Of a stretch of DNA of 64,000 nucleotides, positions 1 through 10,174 are shown one piece after another. Source of the stretch: Streptomyces phaeolivaceus (lineage in GTDB: Bacteria > Actinomycetota > Actinomycetes > Streptomycetales > Streptomycetaceae); the NCBI RefSeq assembly GCF_009184865.1, contig NZ_CP045096.1, positions 7,378,001-7,442,000 on the forward strand. Direction: 5' to 3'. A model generated the notes under the pieces. It made no database searches, was not told the origin of the DNA, and saw nothing but the letters and a program-made list of their open reading frames with translations. Each line of letters begins with the position of its first letter. The first letter of the stretch is position 1. Both the position numbers and the translations under genes were made by a program.

Positions 1-1
1 C

Positions 2-1756
2 CGCACCGGCCGCATGGGCGACATCGTGCAGACCATCCAGGCCGAGCAGGACCGGATCATCCGCGCCCCGCACCAGGGGGTGATGGTCGTGGAGGGCGGC
101 CCCGGCACGGGCAAGACCGCCGTCGCCCTGCACCGGGCCGCCTATCTCCTCTACGAACAGCGCGAACTCCTCGCCAGGCGCGCCGTCCTCGTCGTCGGTC
201 CCAACCCCGCCTTCCTCGGCTACATCGGCGAGGTGCTGCCCGCGCTCGGCGAGACGGGAGTGCTGCTGTCCACCGTCGGCGAGCTGTTCCCCGGTGTACG
301 CGCCACCGCGGCCGACACCCCCGAGGCCGCCCGGGTGAAGGGCGCCGCCGCCATGGCCGAGGTGCTCGCCGCCGTCGTACGGGACCGGCAGACGCTGCCC
401 GACCCGGTGATCGCCATCGAGCACGACCGGGAGATCCTGATGCTCGACGACGACCTCGTGCGGGTCGCCCGCGAGCGCACCCGCGAGGCGAAGCTCCCGC
501 ACAACACGGCCCGCGAGTACTTCGAGGGCCACATCCTCAACACGCTCACGGAGATGGTCGCGGAGCGCATCGGCACCGATCCGTACGACGGCTCCAACCT
601 CCTCGACGCCAGTGACATCACCCAGATCCGCGACGAACTGGCCGAGAACCCCGAGGTCTGGTCCGCCATCGGGCGGCTGTGGCCCCGGATCACCCCGCGC
701 CGGCTGATCGCCGACTTCCTCGCCGAGCCCGACGCGTATCTGCCGCCGGAGGACGCCGACGCCGTACGCCGTCCCCTCACGCGCGCGTGGACCGTCGCCG
801 ACGTCCCGCTGCTCGACGAGGCGGCGGAGCTGCTGGGCGAGGACGACCGGGTGGCGCGGGCCCGCGCCGAGCGGGAGCGGGAGACCCGGATCGCCTATGC
901 GCAGGGCGTGCTGGAGGTGTCGTACGCGTCCCGGACGTACGAGTTCGAGGACAAGGAGGAGGACGACCCCGACGGTTCGGAGGTGCTGTCCGCGCACGAC
1001 ATCATCGACGCCGAACGGTTCGCCGAGCGGCACGAGGAGGACGACCACCGCAGCGCGGCCGAGCGGGCGGCGGCCGACCGGACCTGGGCGTTCGGGCACA
1101 TCATCGTCGACGAGGCGCAGGAGTTGTCGCCGATGGCCTGGCGGCTGCTGATGCGCCGCTCGCCGACCCGCTCGATGACCCTGGTCGGCGACCCGGCCCA
1201 GACGGCGGAGGCCGCGGGCGTCGGCTCCTGGGCCGACATCCTCGCCCCGTACGTCGAGGACCGCTGGGAGCACACCCGGCTCGGCGTCAACTACCGCACC
1301 CCCGCCGAGATCATGGCCGTCGCGGCCGGGGTCGTCCGCGCCGAGCGGCCGGACTTCGAGCCGCCGAGTTCCGTACGGTCCACGGGGGTACGGCCCTGGG
1401 CGCGCCGCGCGGCGGCGAAGGAGCTGGCGGTGGAGGTGGCCGAGGCGGTCGCCGAACTGACCCCCGCCGAGGGGCGGCTCGCGGTGATCGCGCCGCGCGA
1501 GCTGCACCGGGCGCTGGCCGCCCGGCTGGACGGGGTGACGGCCGGCGCCGAACCCGACCTGACACGGTCGGTCGTCCTCCTCGACCCCAGGCAGGCCAAG
1601 GGACTGGAGTTCGACTCCGTCCTCGTCGTCGAGCCGGGCCGGTTCGGCACGAGCGATCTGTATGTCGCCCTGACACGGGCCACACAGGCGCTCGGCGTCG
1701 TGCACGCGGAGGAACTGCCGACGGCACTGCGGGAGTCGCTGGAGAAGGTGGCCTGA
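2..1756 (+). CDS. HelD/HelR-type UvrD-like helicase, 5' end outside window
   Basis: C-terminal part of a superfamily 1 ATPase of the HelD group, which binds RNA polymerase and helps recycle stalled complexes (known for the family). The frame is open to the left edge, so the true start lies outside; the ATG at 14 is probably internal because homologues have a long N-terminal arm before this point. Visible motifs in order: Walker A (GGPGTGKTAVALHR) near residue 30 of the visible part, Walker B-like IIVDEAQELSP near 370, GDPAQT, the motif NYRTPAEI, the late motif RQAKGLEFDSV, and VALTRA near the C-terminus. A 26-bp palindrome directly downstream should end the transcript. Some Streptomyces members (HelR) confer rifamycin tolerance; whether this copy does cannot be read from the sequence. 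Confidence 0.9.
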   Translation, partial: RTGRMGDIVQTIQAEQDRIIRAPHQGVMVVEGGPGTGKTAVALHRAAYLLYEQRELLARRAVLVVGPNPAFLGYIGEVLPALGETGVLLSTVGELFPGVRATAADTPEAARVKGAAAMAEVLAAVVRDRQTLPDPVIAIEHDREILMLDDDLVRVARERTREAKLPHNTAREYFEGHILNTLTEMVAERIGTDPYDGSNLLDASDITQIRDELAENPEVWSAIGRLWPRITPRRLIADFLAEPDAYLPPEDADAVRRPLTRAWTVADVPLLDEAAELLGEDDRVARARAERERETRIAYAQGVLEVSYASRTYEFEDKEEDDPDGSEVLSAHDIIDAERFAERHEEDDHRSAAERAAADRTWAFGHIIVDEAQELSPMAWRLLMRRSPTRSMTLVGDPAQTAEAAGVGSWADILAPYVEDRWEHTRLGVNYRTPAEIMAVAAGVVRAERPDFEPPSSVRSTGVRPWARRAAAKELAVEVAEAVAELTPAEGRLAVIAPRELHRALAARLDGVTAGAEPDLTRSVVLLDPRQAKGLEFDSVLVVEPGRFGTSDLYVALTRATQALGVVHAEELPTALRESLEKVA

Positions 1757-1784
1757 ATCGATGGGCGGAGTGCCAGTCGGAGTG

Positions 1785-1810
1785 CCGTCTGCCGGGTACC
1801 CGGCAGACGG
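1785..1810 (+). terminator. Perfect 26-bp palindrome after the helicase gene
   Basis: Thirteen-base arms (CCGTCTGCCGGGT and its complement) meet without a loop about 28 nt after the helicase stop. It is followed by TCTTCCC. Position and stem strength fit a rho-independent terminator; a palindromic operator for the P450 gene is an alternative. Confidence 0.6.
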
Positions 1811-1914
1811 TCTTCCCGGCACCGTCACCACAGGTGCACCGGGGATCACCAACCCGTAACAGTTCCCGTCATCGTCACTGCTCGTGCACGGTGCGTACGG
1901 TATGCGTGTCGGTC

Positions 1915-3387
1915 ATGGAAACACATCCGTTCGCGGCTGCCCCGGCAGGTGGCCCCGGTCTGGAATCGCTGCCCGTGGAGCCTTTGCTGACCTCGGAGTT
2001 CGATGTGGACCCGGGCGGCGTCTACGAGCGACTGCGCAGTACGTACGGTCCCGTGGCACCGGTGGGGCTGATGGGGGTGCCGGTGTGGCTGGTTCTCGAC
2101 TACCGCGAGGTGCTGGAGGTGCTGCGCGACGAGAGCGTGTGGCGGCGCGACGTACGGCACTGGCGGGCGCGGGCCGAGGGGCGGCTGCCCAGGGACTGGC
2201 CGCTGCTCGCCGGGTACGAGGTCCGCCAGACCATGTTCCTCGACGACGAGGAGCACCGGCACGCCCGGCTGAGCCACCACTCGGCGATGCGGCCCTTCCA
2301 GGACGGGCACTCGCCCGAGGGCTGGGAGCTGCGGGCGGCCGTCGCCCGGTACGCCGACGAGCTGATCGACGTGCTCGCGGCCGAGTCCGGGACCACCGGG
2401 TTCGCCGATCTCGCGGCGCAGTACACCCGGCCGCTGCTGCTGATGGTGACGACCAAGCTGTTCGGCTGCCCCGTCGAACTCGGCGACGAGATGGTCATGG
2501 ACCTGTGGCGGATGCTGGACGGCGGGCCGGACGCGGGGGCGGCGACCGGGCGGGCGCTCGGTGCGATGACCCGGCTGGCCGCCCATCGGCGGTCCCGGCC
2601 CGGGGAGGACCTGACCTCCTACATGCTGCTGTCCGATCCGACGCTCAGCGACGAGCAGTTGGGCCGTGAGCTGTTCATGAACGCGGTCTATCTCAACGAC
2701 ATCACCGGCAACATGGTCTGCAACACGCTGCTCGAAGTACTGCGGGGGAACGCGACCGTGCGGCGGAGTCTGTCCCACGGGCAGCTCGGGGAGACCGTGA
2801 ACCGGGCGGCGCTGGTGAATCCGCCGACCGCCAATCTGTGCTTCCGGTTCGCGGCGCGGGACGTGCGGCTGGGGAACTACTGGATCCGGGCCGGGGACAT
2901 CGTGTCGCCGTCGGTCGCCGCCGCGCATCGGGATCTGCTCGCGATGGGGTCCTCGCAGCTCGTGGACTCCGCCGTCAGTACGCGGGCGCATCTCGCGTGG
3001 GGGGCGGGGGCGCATCAGTGCCCCAGTGCGGCACGGGAGTTGGCGGGGACGGTCGTGACGACGGCGGTGGGTCGGGTGTTCGAGCGGTTCGCCCGCGCGG
3101 AGTTGACGCTGCCGCCGGATCAGTTGCCCTGGCGGTCCGGGCCGGTGGTGCGGGGGTTGCGGTTGTTGCCCGTGCGGTACGAGTTGGTGGCGGGGAGTGG
3201 GGGGCGGGGGGCCGGGAGAACTGTGCCGGGGGGTCGGCGTGGGGGTGAGGTGGGGGTGCCGGTGGCGTCGACGGCCCCTCCGTCCGCGTCCGTGGGGGCT
3301 GACGCGTCGTCCGCCGGAGAGCGGGCGGGGAGCGGGGTGCTGGGCGTGTTGCGGCGGATGATGTCCCGGGGGCGCAAGTCCGGCTGA
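1915..3387 (+). CDS. Cytochrome P450, CYP157-like, lacking the ExxR motif
   Basis: 490-residue P450. The haem loop WGAGAHQCP is intact (Cys369), so haem ligation is expected. Two otherwise near-universal elements are altered. The K-helix ExxR reads E293-T-V-N-R, so the fourth position is Asn. The I-helix around residues 256-268 (NAVYLNDITGNMV) lacks the usual [AG]GxxT oxygen-activation motif. Streptomyces CYP157 proteins are known to depart from ExxR at the same place, and the N-terminal half resembles them. CYP157 genes usually sit in conservons with GTPase and roadblock genes, which are absent here. The ATG at 1915 was chosen because the frame stays open upstream into the helicase gene and homologues start near here. 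The last ~60 residues are a low-complexity G/A/S tail. No ferredoxin gene is adjacent; substrate unknown. Confidence 0.88.
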   Translation: METHPFAAAPAGGPGLESLPVEPLLTSEFDVDPGGVYERLRSTYGPVAPVGLMGVPVWLVLDYREVLEVLRDESVWRRDVRHWRARAEGRLPRDWPLLAGYEVRQTMFLDDEEHRHARLSHHSAMRPFQDGHSPEGWELRAAVARYADELIDVLAAESGTTGFADLAAQYTRPLLLMVTTKLFGCPVELGDEMVMDLWRMLDGGPDAGAATGRALGAMTRLAAHRRSRPGEDLTSYMLLSDPTLSDEQLGRELFMNAVYLNDITGNMVCNTLLEVLRGNATVRRSLSHGQLGETVNRAALVNPPTANLCFRFAARDVRLGNYWIRAGDIVSPSVAAAHRDLLAMGSSQLVDSAVSTRAHLAWGAGAHQCPSAARELAGTVVTTAVGRVFERFARAELTLPPDQLPWRSGPVVRGLRLLPVRYELVAGSGGRGAGRTVPGGRRGGEVGVPVASTAPPSASVGADASSAGERAGSGVLGVLRRMMSRGRKSG

Positions 3388-3404
3388 CACCCGCCGTGTG
3401 TTTT

Positions 3405-3663
3405 CTCGCCCCCGCCGCCCCTACCCGTCCCATCCCCAGGGGTTGCGCCCCTTCGAACCCCTTTGGGGTGGGTGGGTGAGTGCGGGTCCGGTGGGGGCTG
3501 ATCGCGCAGTTCCCCGCGCCCCTTGAAAGCAAAAAGCATGGGGCGCAGCCCTGCTTTTTGAGGGGCGCGGGGAACTGCGCGATCAGCCCCCACTCAGCCG
3601 CAGATGGGGGTCGAAGGGGCGCAGCCCCTGGGGGATGGGACGGGTAGGGGCGGCGGGGGCGAG
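3405..3663. repeat. Long imperfect inverted repeat between convergent genes
   Basis: Nested inverted repeat filling the gap between the P450 (+) and glgB (-). The inner arms 3491-3537 and 3552-3593 contain CGCGCAGTTCCCCGCGCC and its complement. The outer arms pair 3405-3460 with about 3606-3663 (CTACCCGTCCCATCCCC and its complement). The inner part belongs to a dispersed family also seen near 25560, 48903 and 55311. Likely role: bidirectional terminator for the two convergent genes. The outer arms make it much longer than a normal terminator. Confidence 0.8.
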
Positions 3664-3667
3664 GGGA

Positions 3668-6600
3668 TCAGGCCGGGCGGAGCCAGAGGGTGGACAGCGG
3701 GGGGAGGGTGACGCGGATGCCGGCGGGGCGGGCGTGCCAGGGGTGGGGGTCGGGCTTGACCGGGTCGGGCGTCGTCCTCCCACTGCCGCCGTACACCGCC
3801 GCGTCCGTGTTCAGGACCTCCCGCCACGCTGGGACGTCCTCCGGGACCCCCAGCCGGTAGTCCTCACGGACGACCGGGCTGAAGTTGGAGACCGAGAGAA
3901 GGGGCGTGCCGTCCTCGGCGAGGCGCAGAAACGCCAGGACGTTGTCGTCCGCCGAGTCCCCGGTGATCCAGGAGAACCCGGCCGGCCGGGTGTCCTGCTC
4001 CCAGAGGGCGGGTGTGGCCCGATAGACCGTGTTGAGGTCACGGACCAGATCCCGCACCCCCCGGTGGTCCGCCTCGGCACCGTACGCCGGGTCGAGCAGC
4101 CACCAGTCCGGCCCGTGCGCCTCCGACCATTCCGCCCCCTGCGCGAACTCCTGCCCCATGAACAGGAGTTGCTTGCCGGGGTGCGCCCACATGAAACCGA
4201 GGTACGCGCGGTGGTCGGCGCGCTGCCGCCACCAGTCGCCCGGCATCTTCGACACCAGGGAGCCCTTGCCGTGCACGACCTCGTCGTGGGAGATGGGCAG
4301 GACGTAGTTCTCGCTGTACGCGTACACCATCGAGAAGGTCATCTCGTTGTGGTGGTGCTTGCGATGGACGGGTTCCTTGGCCATGTAGCCCAGGGAGTCG
4401 TGCATCCAGCCCATGTTCCACTTCAGGCCGAAGCCGAGCCCGCCGAAGCCGCCCGGACCGTTGTGATGGGTGGCGCGGGTGACCCCGTCCCAGGCCGTGG
4501 ACTCCTCCGCGATCGTCACGACACCCGGCACCCGCCGGTACACGGTCGCGTTCATCTCCTGGAGGAAGGCCACCGCGTCCAGGTTCTCCCGGCCACCGTG
4601 CTCGTTCGGCGTCCACTGGCCCGGCTCGCGCGAATAGTCGAGATACAGCATCGACGCCACGGCATCCACCCGCAGCCCGTCGATGTGGTACTCCTCGCAC
4701 CAGTAAAGGGCGTTCGCCACCAGGAAGTTGCGCACCTCACGGCGGCCGTAGTCGAACTCCAGCGTTCCCCAGTCGGGGTGCGCCGCCCGCAGCGGGTCCT
4801 CGTGCTCGTACAGCGGACGCCCGTCGAACTCGGCCAACGCCCAGTCGTCACGCGGGAAGTGCGCGGGCACCCAGTCCATCAGCACCCCGATCCCCGCCCG
4901 GTGCAGGGCGTCGACCAGGTACTTGAAGTCGTCGGGGGTGCCGAGGCGGGCCGTCGGGGCGTAGAAGCCGGTGACCTGGTAGCCCCAGGAGCCACCGAAG
5001 GGGTGCTCGGCGATCGGCAGCAGCTCGACATGCGTGAAGCCGAGGTCGGAGACGTACGCCGGGAGCTGCTCGGCGAGTTGACGGTACGTCAGCCCCGGGC
5101 GCCAGGACGACAGATGGACCTCGTAGACGGAGAACGGCGCCTCGTGCGCGGGCGTCTCCGTCCGTGCGGCCAGCCACTCCTCGTCGGTCCACTCGTGGTG
5201 CGAGGCGTGCACGATGGAGGAGGTGTGGGGGGGAACCTCCGTGCGGCGGGCCATCGGGTCGGCCCGGAGCGTCTTCGAACCGTCCGGCCGGGTGATCTCG
5301 AACTTGTACAGCTCGCCCTCGCCGATCCCGGGCACGAACAGCTCCCACACGCCCGAGGAGCCCAGCGAACGCATCGGGAAGCCGGAGCCGTCCCAGAAGT
5401 TGAAGGTCCCGGCGAGGCGTACGCCACGCGCGTTCGGCGCCCACACGGTGAACCGGGTGCCGGTGACGCCCTGGTGGGTCATCGGCTCCGCACCCAGCGC
5501 CCGCCACAGCTCCTCGTGCCGGCCCTCGCCGATCAGATACAGGTCCAGCTCACCGATCGCGGGCAGGAAACGGTACGCGTCCTCCGTCTCCTGCTCCGTC
5601 CCCTCGTACGAGACCAGCAGCCGGTACGCCTCCGGCACCTCCCGCAGCGGCAGCAGCGCGGAGAAGAAGCCGCCGCCGTCGTCGTGCAGCTCCGCCCGCA
5701 GCGAGTCCACCACGACGCTCACCCCGAGCGCGTACGGCCGGAACGCCCGGAACACGACACCGCCGGGCGCGGGGTGGGCCCCGAGCACGGAGTGCGGCGC
5801 GTGATGGGTCCCCGCGAGCAGCCGCTCACGATCGCCCCCGTCCATGGCCGGGGAGAAGGCGGGCCGGGGCAGGGCGGACGGGGTGGAGGCGGGTTGAGGG
5901 GCGGGGGCGGAGGCCGGTGGTTCGGAGCCGGTCGACTCCGGGACGACCGGCTCGGTGGTCGCCTGCTTGGGCAGTACCGGGTCGGGGGCGGCCGGAGCGG
6001 TGTCGGCCGGCTCGGCGGTGGTCTGGTGGGGGAGCAGGGGGTCGGGGCCGGTGGGGTCGGTCAGCACGGACACGGAGGCGGTCGGCTCGGCGGCGGCCAT
6101 CTCGGGTACCGGCGGCGTCCCGGCGCCCGGCGGGACGGCCTGGACGGAGGACGCCGCCGCCCCCACGGCATCCTGCGGTGCCTTCACGGCCTTCCTCGCG
6201 GAGGCCTTCTTGGCCACGGCTTTCTTGGCTACGGCTCCGGCGGAGACGGCTTTCTTGGCACGCCCCTCGGCGGTTACGGCCTCGGCGGCACCGGCCTTGG
6301 CGGTGCCTGCCTCGGCAGTTACGGCCTTGGCGGTGCCTGCCTTCTTGGCCACGGCTTTCTTGGCTACGGCTCCGGCGGAGACGGCCTTCTTGGCAGCGGC
6401 CTTCTTGGCCACGGTCTCCTTCGCCGCAGACTTCTTCGCCACCGGCTTCTCGGCGACCGCCTCCGTGGCGACCGCCTTCGTGGGGGCGGTCTCCGTGGGA
6501 GCCGCACCAGCGGGGGTCGCCTTCTTCGCGGCCTTCTTCGCCGTCTTCTTGGCTACGGCTTTCTTGGCGACGGTCTTCTTGGCGATGGTCTGCTTGGCGA

Positions 6601-6865
6601 TGGTCTGCTTGGCCACGGTCTCCTTCGCGGGGGACCCCTCCGCCGTCGTCCCCTCCGCCACGGTCGCCTTTCGCGGCGCCGCCTTTGCGCCCCCGGCGGT
6701 CTTCTTCGCTGCCGGTGCCGCCTTCTTCGCCGTCGCCTTCTTCGCGGCCGTCTTCTTCGTGGCGGCCGTCTTCTTCACCGGAGCCGGAGCCGGAGCCGGA
6801 GCCGGGGTCTCGGCCGGGGTGTCGGGGTGTTGCGTGCTGTCCTCGGACGGCGTGCGGGGAGTCAC
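3668..6865 (-). CDS. glgB: 1,4-alpha-glucan branching enzyme with Lys/Ala-rich N-terminal tail
   Basis: GH13 branching enzyme that adds alpha-1,6 branches to linear glucan made by GlgE. The C-terminal ~730 residues hold an N-terminal beta-sandwich, a CBM48 domain and the catalytic barrel. The four conserved regions are present: [18 protein letters not shown] (nucleophile Asp), TIAEESTAW (acid Glu) and ISHDEVVHG. The protein is 1065 residues, about 330 longer than typical GlgB. The extra N-terminal part (residues 1 to ~335) is low complexity, first rich in AKK repeats, then in Pro/Ala/Thr. Its function is unknown; it resembles histone-H1-like tails in composition only. It is the last gene of the glgE-treS-mak-glgB run, 27 nt after mak, and its 3' end abuts the long inverted repeat. 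Confidence 0.95.
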   Translation of the reverse strand: MTPRTPSEDSTQHPDTPAETPAPAPAPAPVKKTAATKKTAAKKATAKKAAPAAKKTAGGAKAAPRKATVAEGTTAEGSPAKETVAKQTIAKQTIAKKTVAKKAVAKKTAKKAAKKATPAGAAPTETAPTKAVATEAVAEKPVAKKSAAKETVAKKAAAKKAVSAGAVAKKAVAKKAGTAKAVTAEAGTAKAGAAEAVTAEGRAKKAVSAGAVAKKAVAKKASARKAVKAPQDAVGAAASSVQAVPPGAGTPPVPEMAAAEPTASVSVLTDPTGPDPLLPHQTTAEPADTAPAAPDPVLPKQATTEPVVPESTGSEPPASAPAPQPASTPSALPRPAFSPAMDGGDRERLLAGTHHAPHSVLGAHPAPGGVVFRAFRPYALGVSVVVDSLRAELHDDGGGFFSALLPLREVPEAYRLLVSYEGTEQETEDAYRFLPAIGELDLYLIGEGRHEELWRALGAEPMTHQGVTGTRFTVWAPNARGVRLAGTFNFWDGSGFPMRSLGSSGVWELFVPGIGEGELYKFEITRPDGSKTLRADPMARRTEVPPHTSSIVHASHHEWTDEEWLAARTETPAHEAPFSVYEVHLSSWRPGLTYRQLAEQLPAYVSDLGFTHVELLPIAEHPFGGSWGYQVTGFYAPTARLGTPDDFKYLVDALHRAGIGVLMDWVPAHFPRDDWALAEFDGRPLYEHEDPLRAAHPDWGTLEFDYGRREVRNFLVANALYWCEEYHIDGLRVDAVASMLYLDYSREPGQWTPNEHGGRENLDAVAFLQEMNATVYRRVPGVVTIAEESTAWDGVTRATHHNGPGGFGGLGFGLKWNMGWMHDSLGYMAKEPVHRKHHHNEMTFSMVYAYSENYVLPISHDEVVHGKGSLVSKMPGDWWRQRADHRAYLGFMWAHPGKQLLFMGQEFAQGAEWSEAHGPDWWLLDPAYGAEADHRGVRDLVRDLNTVYRATPALWEQDTRPAGFSWITGDSADDNVLAFLRLAEDGTPLLSVSNFSPVVREDYRLGVPEDVPAWREVLNTDAAVYGGSGRTTPDPVKPDPHPWHARPAGIRVTLPPLSTLWLRPA

Positions 6866-6892
6866 AGGGACGGTCTCCTCGGGAGGGGTGGG

Positions 6893-8362
6893 TCAGGGGG
6901 TGTCGGTGCAGGGGTCCGTGGCCAGGCGGTGGACGGCGGCCAGCGGCACCGGCAGCCATTCGGGGCGGTGCCGGGCCTCGTAGAGGACCTCGTACACCGC
7001 TTTGTCGGTCTCGTACGCGCGCAGCAGTACCGGATCGGTCCGGGGGTCGGCCCCGGCGACGTCCGCGTAGCCGGAGCAGTACGCGGCCCGGCACACGGTC
7101 GCCCAGCCGTCGGCCGGGGGCCGTGCCGAGTGCGCGGCGTAGTCGAAGGAGCGGAGCATGCCGGCGATGTCACGGGCGACGGGTTGCGGCAACCGCCGTT
7201 CGGCCAGCGGCTTCGACGGCTCGCCCTCGAAATCTATGAGCGACCACTCCCCGGAGGGGGAGCGCAGACACTGCCCGAGGTGCAGATCGCCGTGGATGCG
7301 CTGCGCGGTCCAGGTGCGGCCCTCGGCGGCCAGGTCGGCGAGCGCCGCGAACGCCGTGCGCAGTCCGGGCGCGTAGGTCCGCAGCGCGGGGACGGCCTGC
7401 GCGGCGGCCTCCAGGCGTCCGGTCATCCCGTCGACCAGCGACTCCAGCTGTGGACGCCCGAGGGTGACCGTGGGCAGCGCCCGGGTGAGCGCGGTGTGCA
7501 CCTCGGCGGTCGCCCGGCCCAGCGCCCGTGCCTCGGCCGTGAAGTCCTCGCCCTTGGCCAGCACGCTCAGCGCCAGCTCCCAGCCGTCCGCCGCGCCGTG
7601 CAGGAACGGCTGGAGGACGCCCAGGGTGTGCGGCTCACGTTCGGCGGGGGTGCGGCCCAGGTCCGCCAGCATCCAGGCCACCGGTGCCGGTACCCGGGGG
7701 CAGTTCTCACGGGACAGCATCAGGGGCAGTTCGAGATCGGGGTGGGCCCCGGGGACGACCCTGCGGAACAGCTTGAGGATGAACGTATCGCCGTAGACGA
7801 TCGAGGAGTTGGACTGCTCCGATGTGAGCATGCGCGGCACCAGGCCCTCGGGGATGTCGCGCCGGGTGTCCCGCTCGCAGCGCAGGTCCCCGACGTGTGC
7901 CGTCGAGCGCAGCGCCTCCAGCAGGACGTCGGCGAGACGCGGGTCGTGCAGCGCCTCGTACACGGTCCGCCCCGCCAGCGGGCCTTCGGCCACATGCCCG
8001 ATCAGCGCGGGTGCCAGCCGTGGCGGCAGTGTCTCGCGTACGCCGATCAGGAGCTGGTAGCAGTCGCCGGGGTGGGCCGGGGTGCCCTGGGACGGCACCA
8101 GCGGCTGGTGGGCCCGGACGAGGAGATGCAGCAGCCCGGCCTTGGCCGCCCCCACCGGCAGCAGTTCGGTGGCCGCCACCAGGCCGAAGCCGGTGACCGG
8201 CCGCCCCTTCCCCGCGAACCAGCGCTGCCGCGGCAGCCACTCCCGCAGCAGTGGCTCCAGGGAGACGAGCAGCCCGGGACCCGGCTCCGCGGCGGGCGGT
8301 GAAGCGGGACTTGTCGCGGTGGGGTGCGTGGCGGCTTCCGACTGCGTGGCGGCTTCCGACAT
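6893..8362 (-). CDS. mak: Maltokinase
   Basis: 489-residue maltokinase (Mak, also called Pep2). It phosphorylates maltose from TreS with ATP to give alpha-maltose-1-phosphate, the donor for GlgE. The family's N-terminal motif WLPRQRWFAGKGRPV occurs near residue 45. The kinase signature HGDLHLGQCL followed by LIDFEGEP near residues 330-350 supplies the catalytic base and metal ligand. The ATG at 8362 follows a weak purine-rich stretch. It lies 93 nt downstream of treS, separated by a strong hairpin that may set the treS:mak expression ratio. In some actinobacteria treS and mak are fused; here they are separate. Confidence 0.95.
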   Translation of the reverse strand: MSEAATQSEAATHPTATSPASPPAAEPGPGLLVSLEPLLREWLPRQRWFAGKGRPVTGFGLVAATELLPVGAAKAGLLHLLVRAHQPLVPSQGTPAHPGDCYQLLIGVRETLPPRLAPALIGHVAEGPLAGRTVYEALHDPRLADVLLEALRSTAHVGDLRCERDTRRDIPEGLVPRMLTSEQSNSSIVYGDTFILKLFRRVVPGAHPDLELPLMLSRENCPRVPAPVAWMLADLGRTPAEREPHTLGVLQPFLHGAADGWELALSVLAKGEDFTAEARALGRATAEVHTALTRALPTVTLGRPQLESLVDGMTGRLEAAAQAVPALRTYAPGLRTAFAALADLAAEGRTWTAQRIHGDLHLGQCLRSPSGEWSLIDFEGEPSKPLAERRLPQPVARDIAGMLRSFDYAAHSARPPADGWATVCRAAYCSGYADVAGADPRTDPVLLRAYETDKAVYEVLYEARHRPEWLPVPLAAVHRLATDPCTDTP

Positions 8363-8407
8363 GGCCTCGCGTCCTTTCCCCGGGGGCGGGGTGTTCCTGT
8401 CTGCGTG

Positions 8408-8443
8408 CCCCGGGCGGGCCGGGGGAAACCGGCCCGCCCGGGG
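8408..8443 (-). other. Intra-operon hairpin between treS and mak
   Basis: Perfect 15-bp stem (CCCCGGGCGGGCCGG and its complement) around a 6-nt loop, in the only sizeable gap of the glg operon. No T-tract follows on the minus strand. It could stabilise the treS message 3' end, attenuate read-through into mak, or be a processing site. Confidence 0.6.
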
Positions 8444-8455
8444 TGACGGGCGGGC

Positions 8456-10173
<1,718 letters not shown>

Positions 10174-10174
<1 letters not shown>

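Noticed and set aside
679..1914. Upstream extension of the P450 frame to 679
   Set aside because: It overlaps the helicase gene in another frame, translates to Arg/Gly-rich nonsense, and the protein starts normally at 1915.
3635..8302. 1555-codon open frame on the plus strand across glgB and mak
   Set aside because: Antisense shadow of high-GC genes. Composition is Arg/Gly/Val-rich with no family resemblance, while the minus strand carries clear GlgB and Mak motifs.
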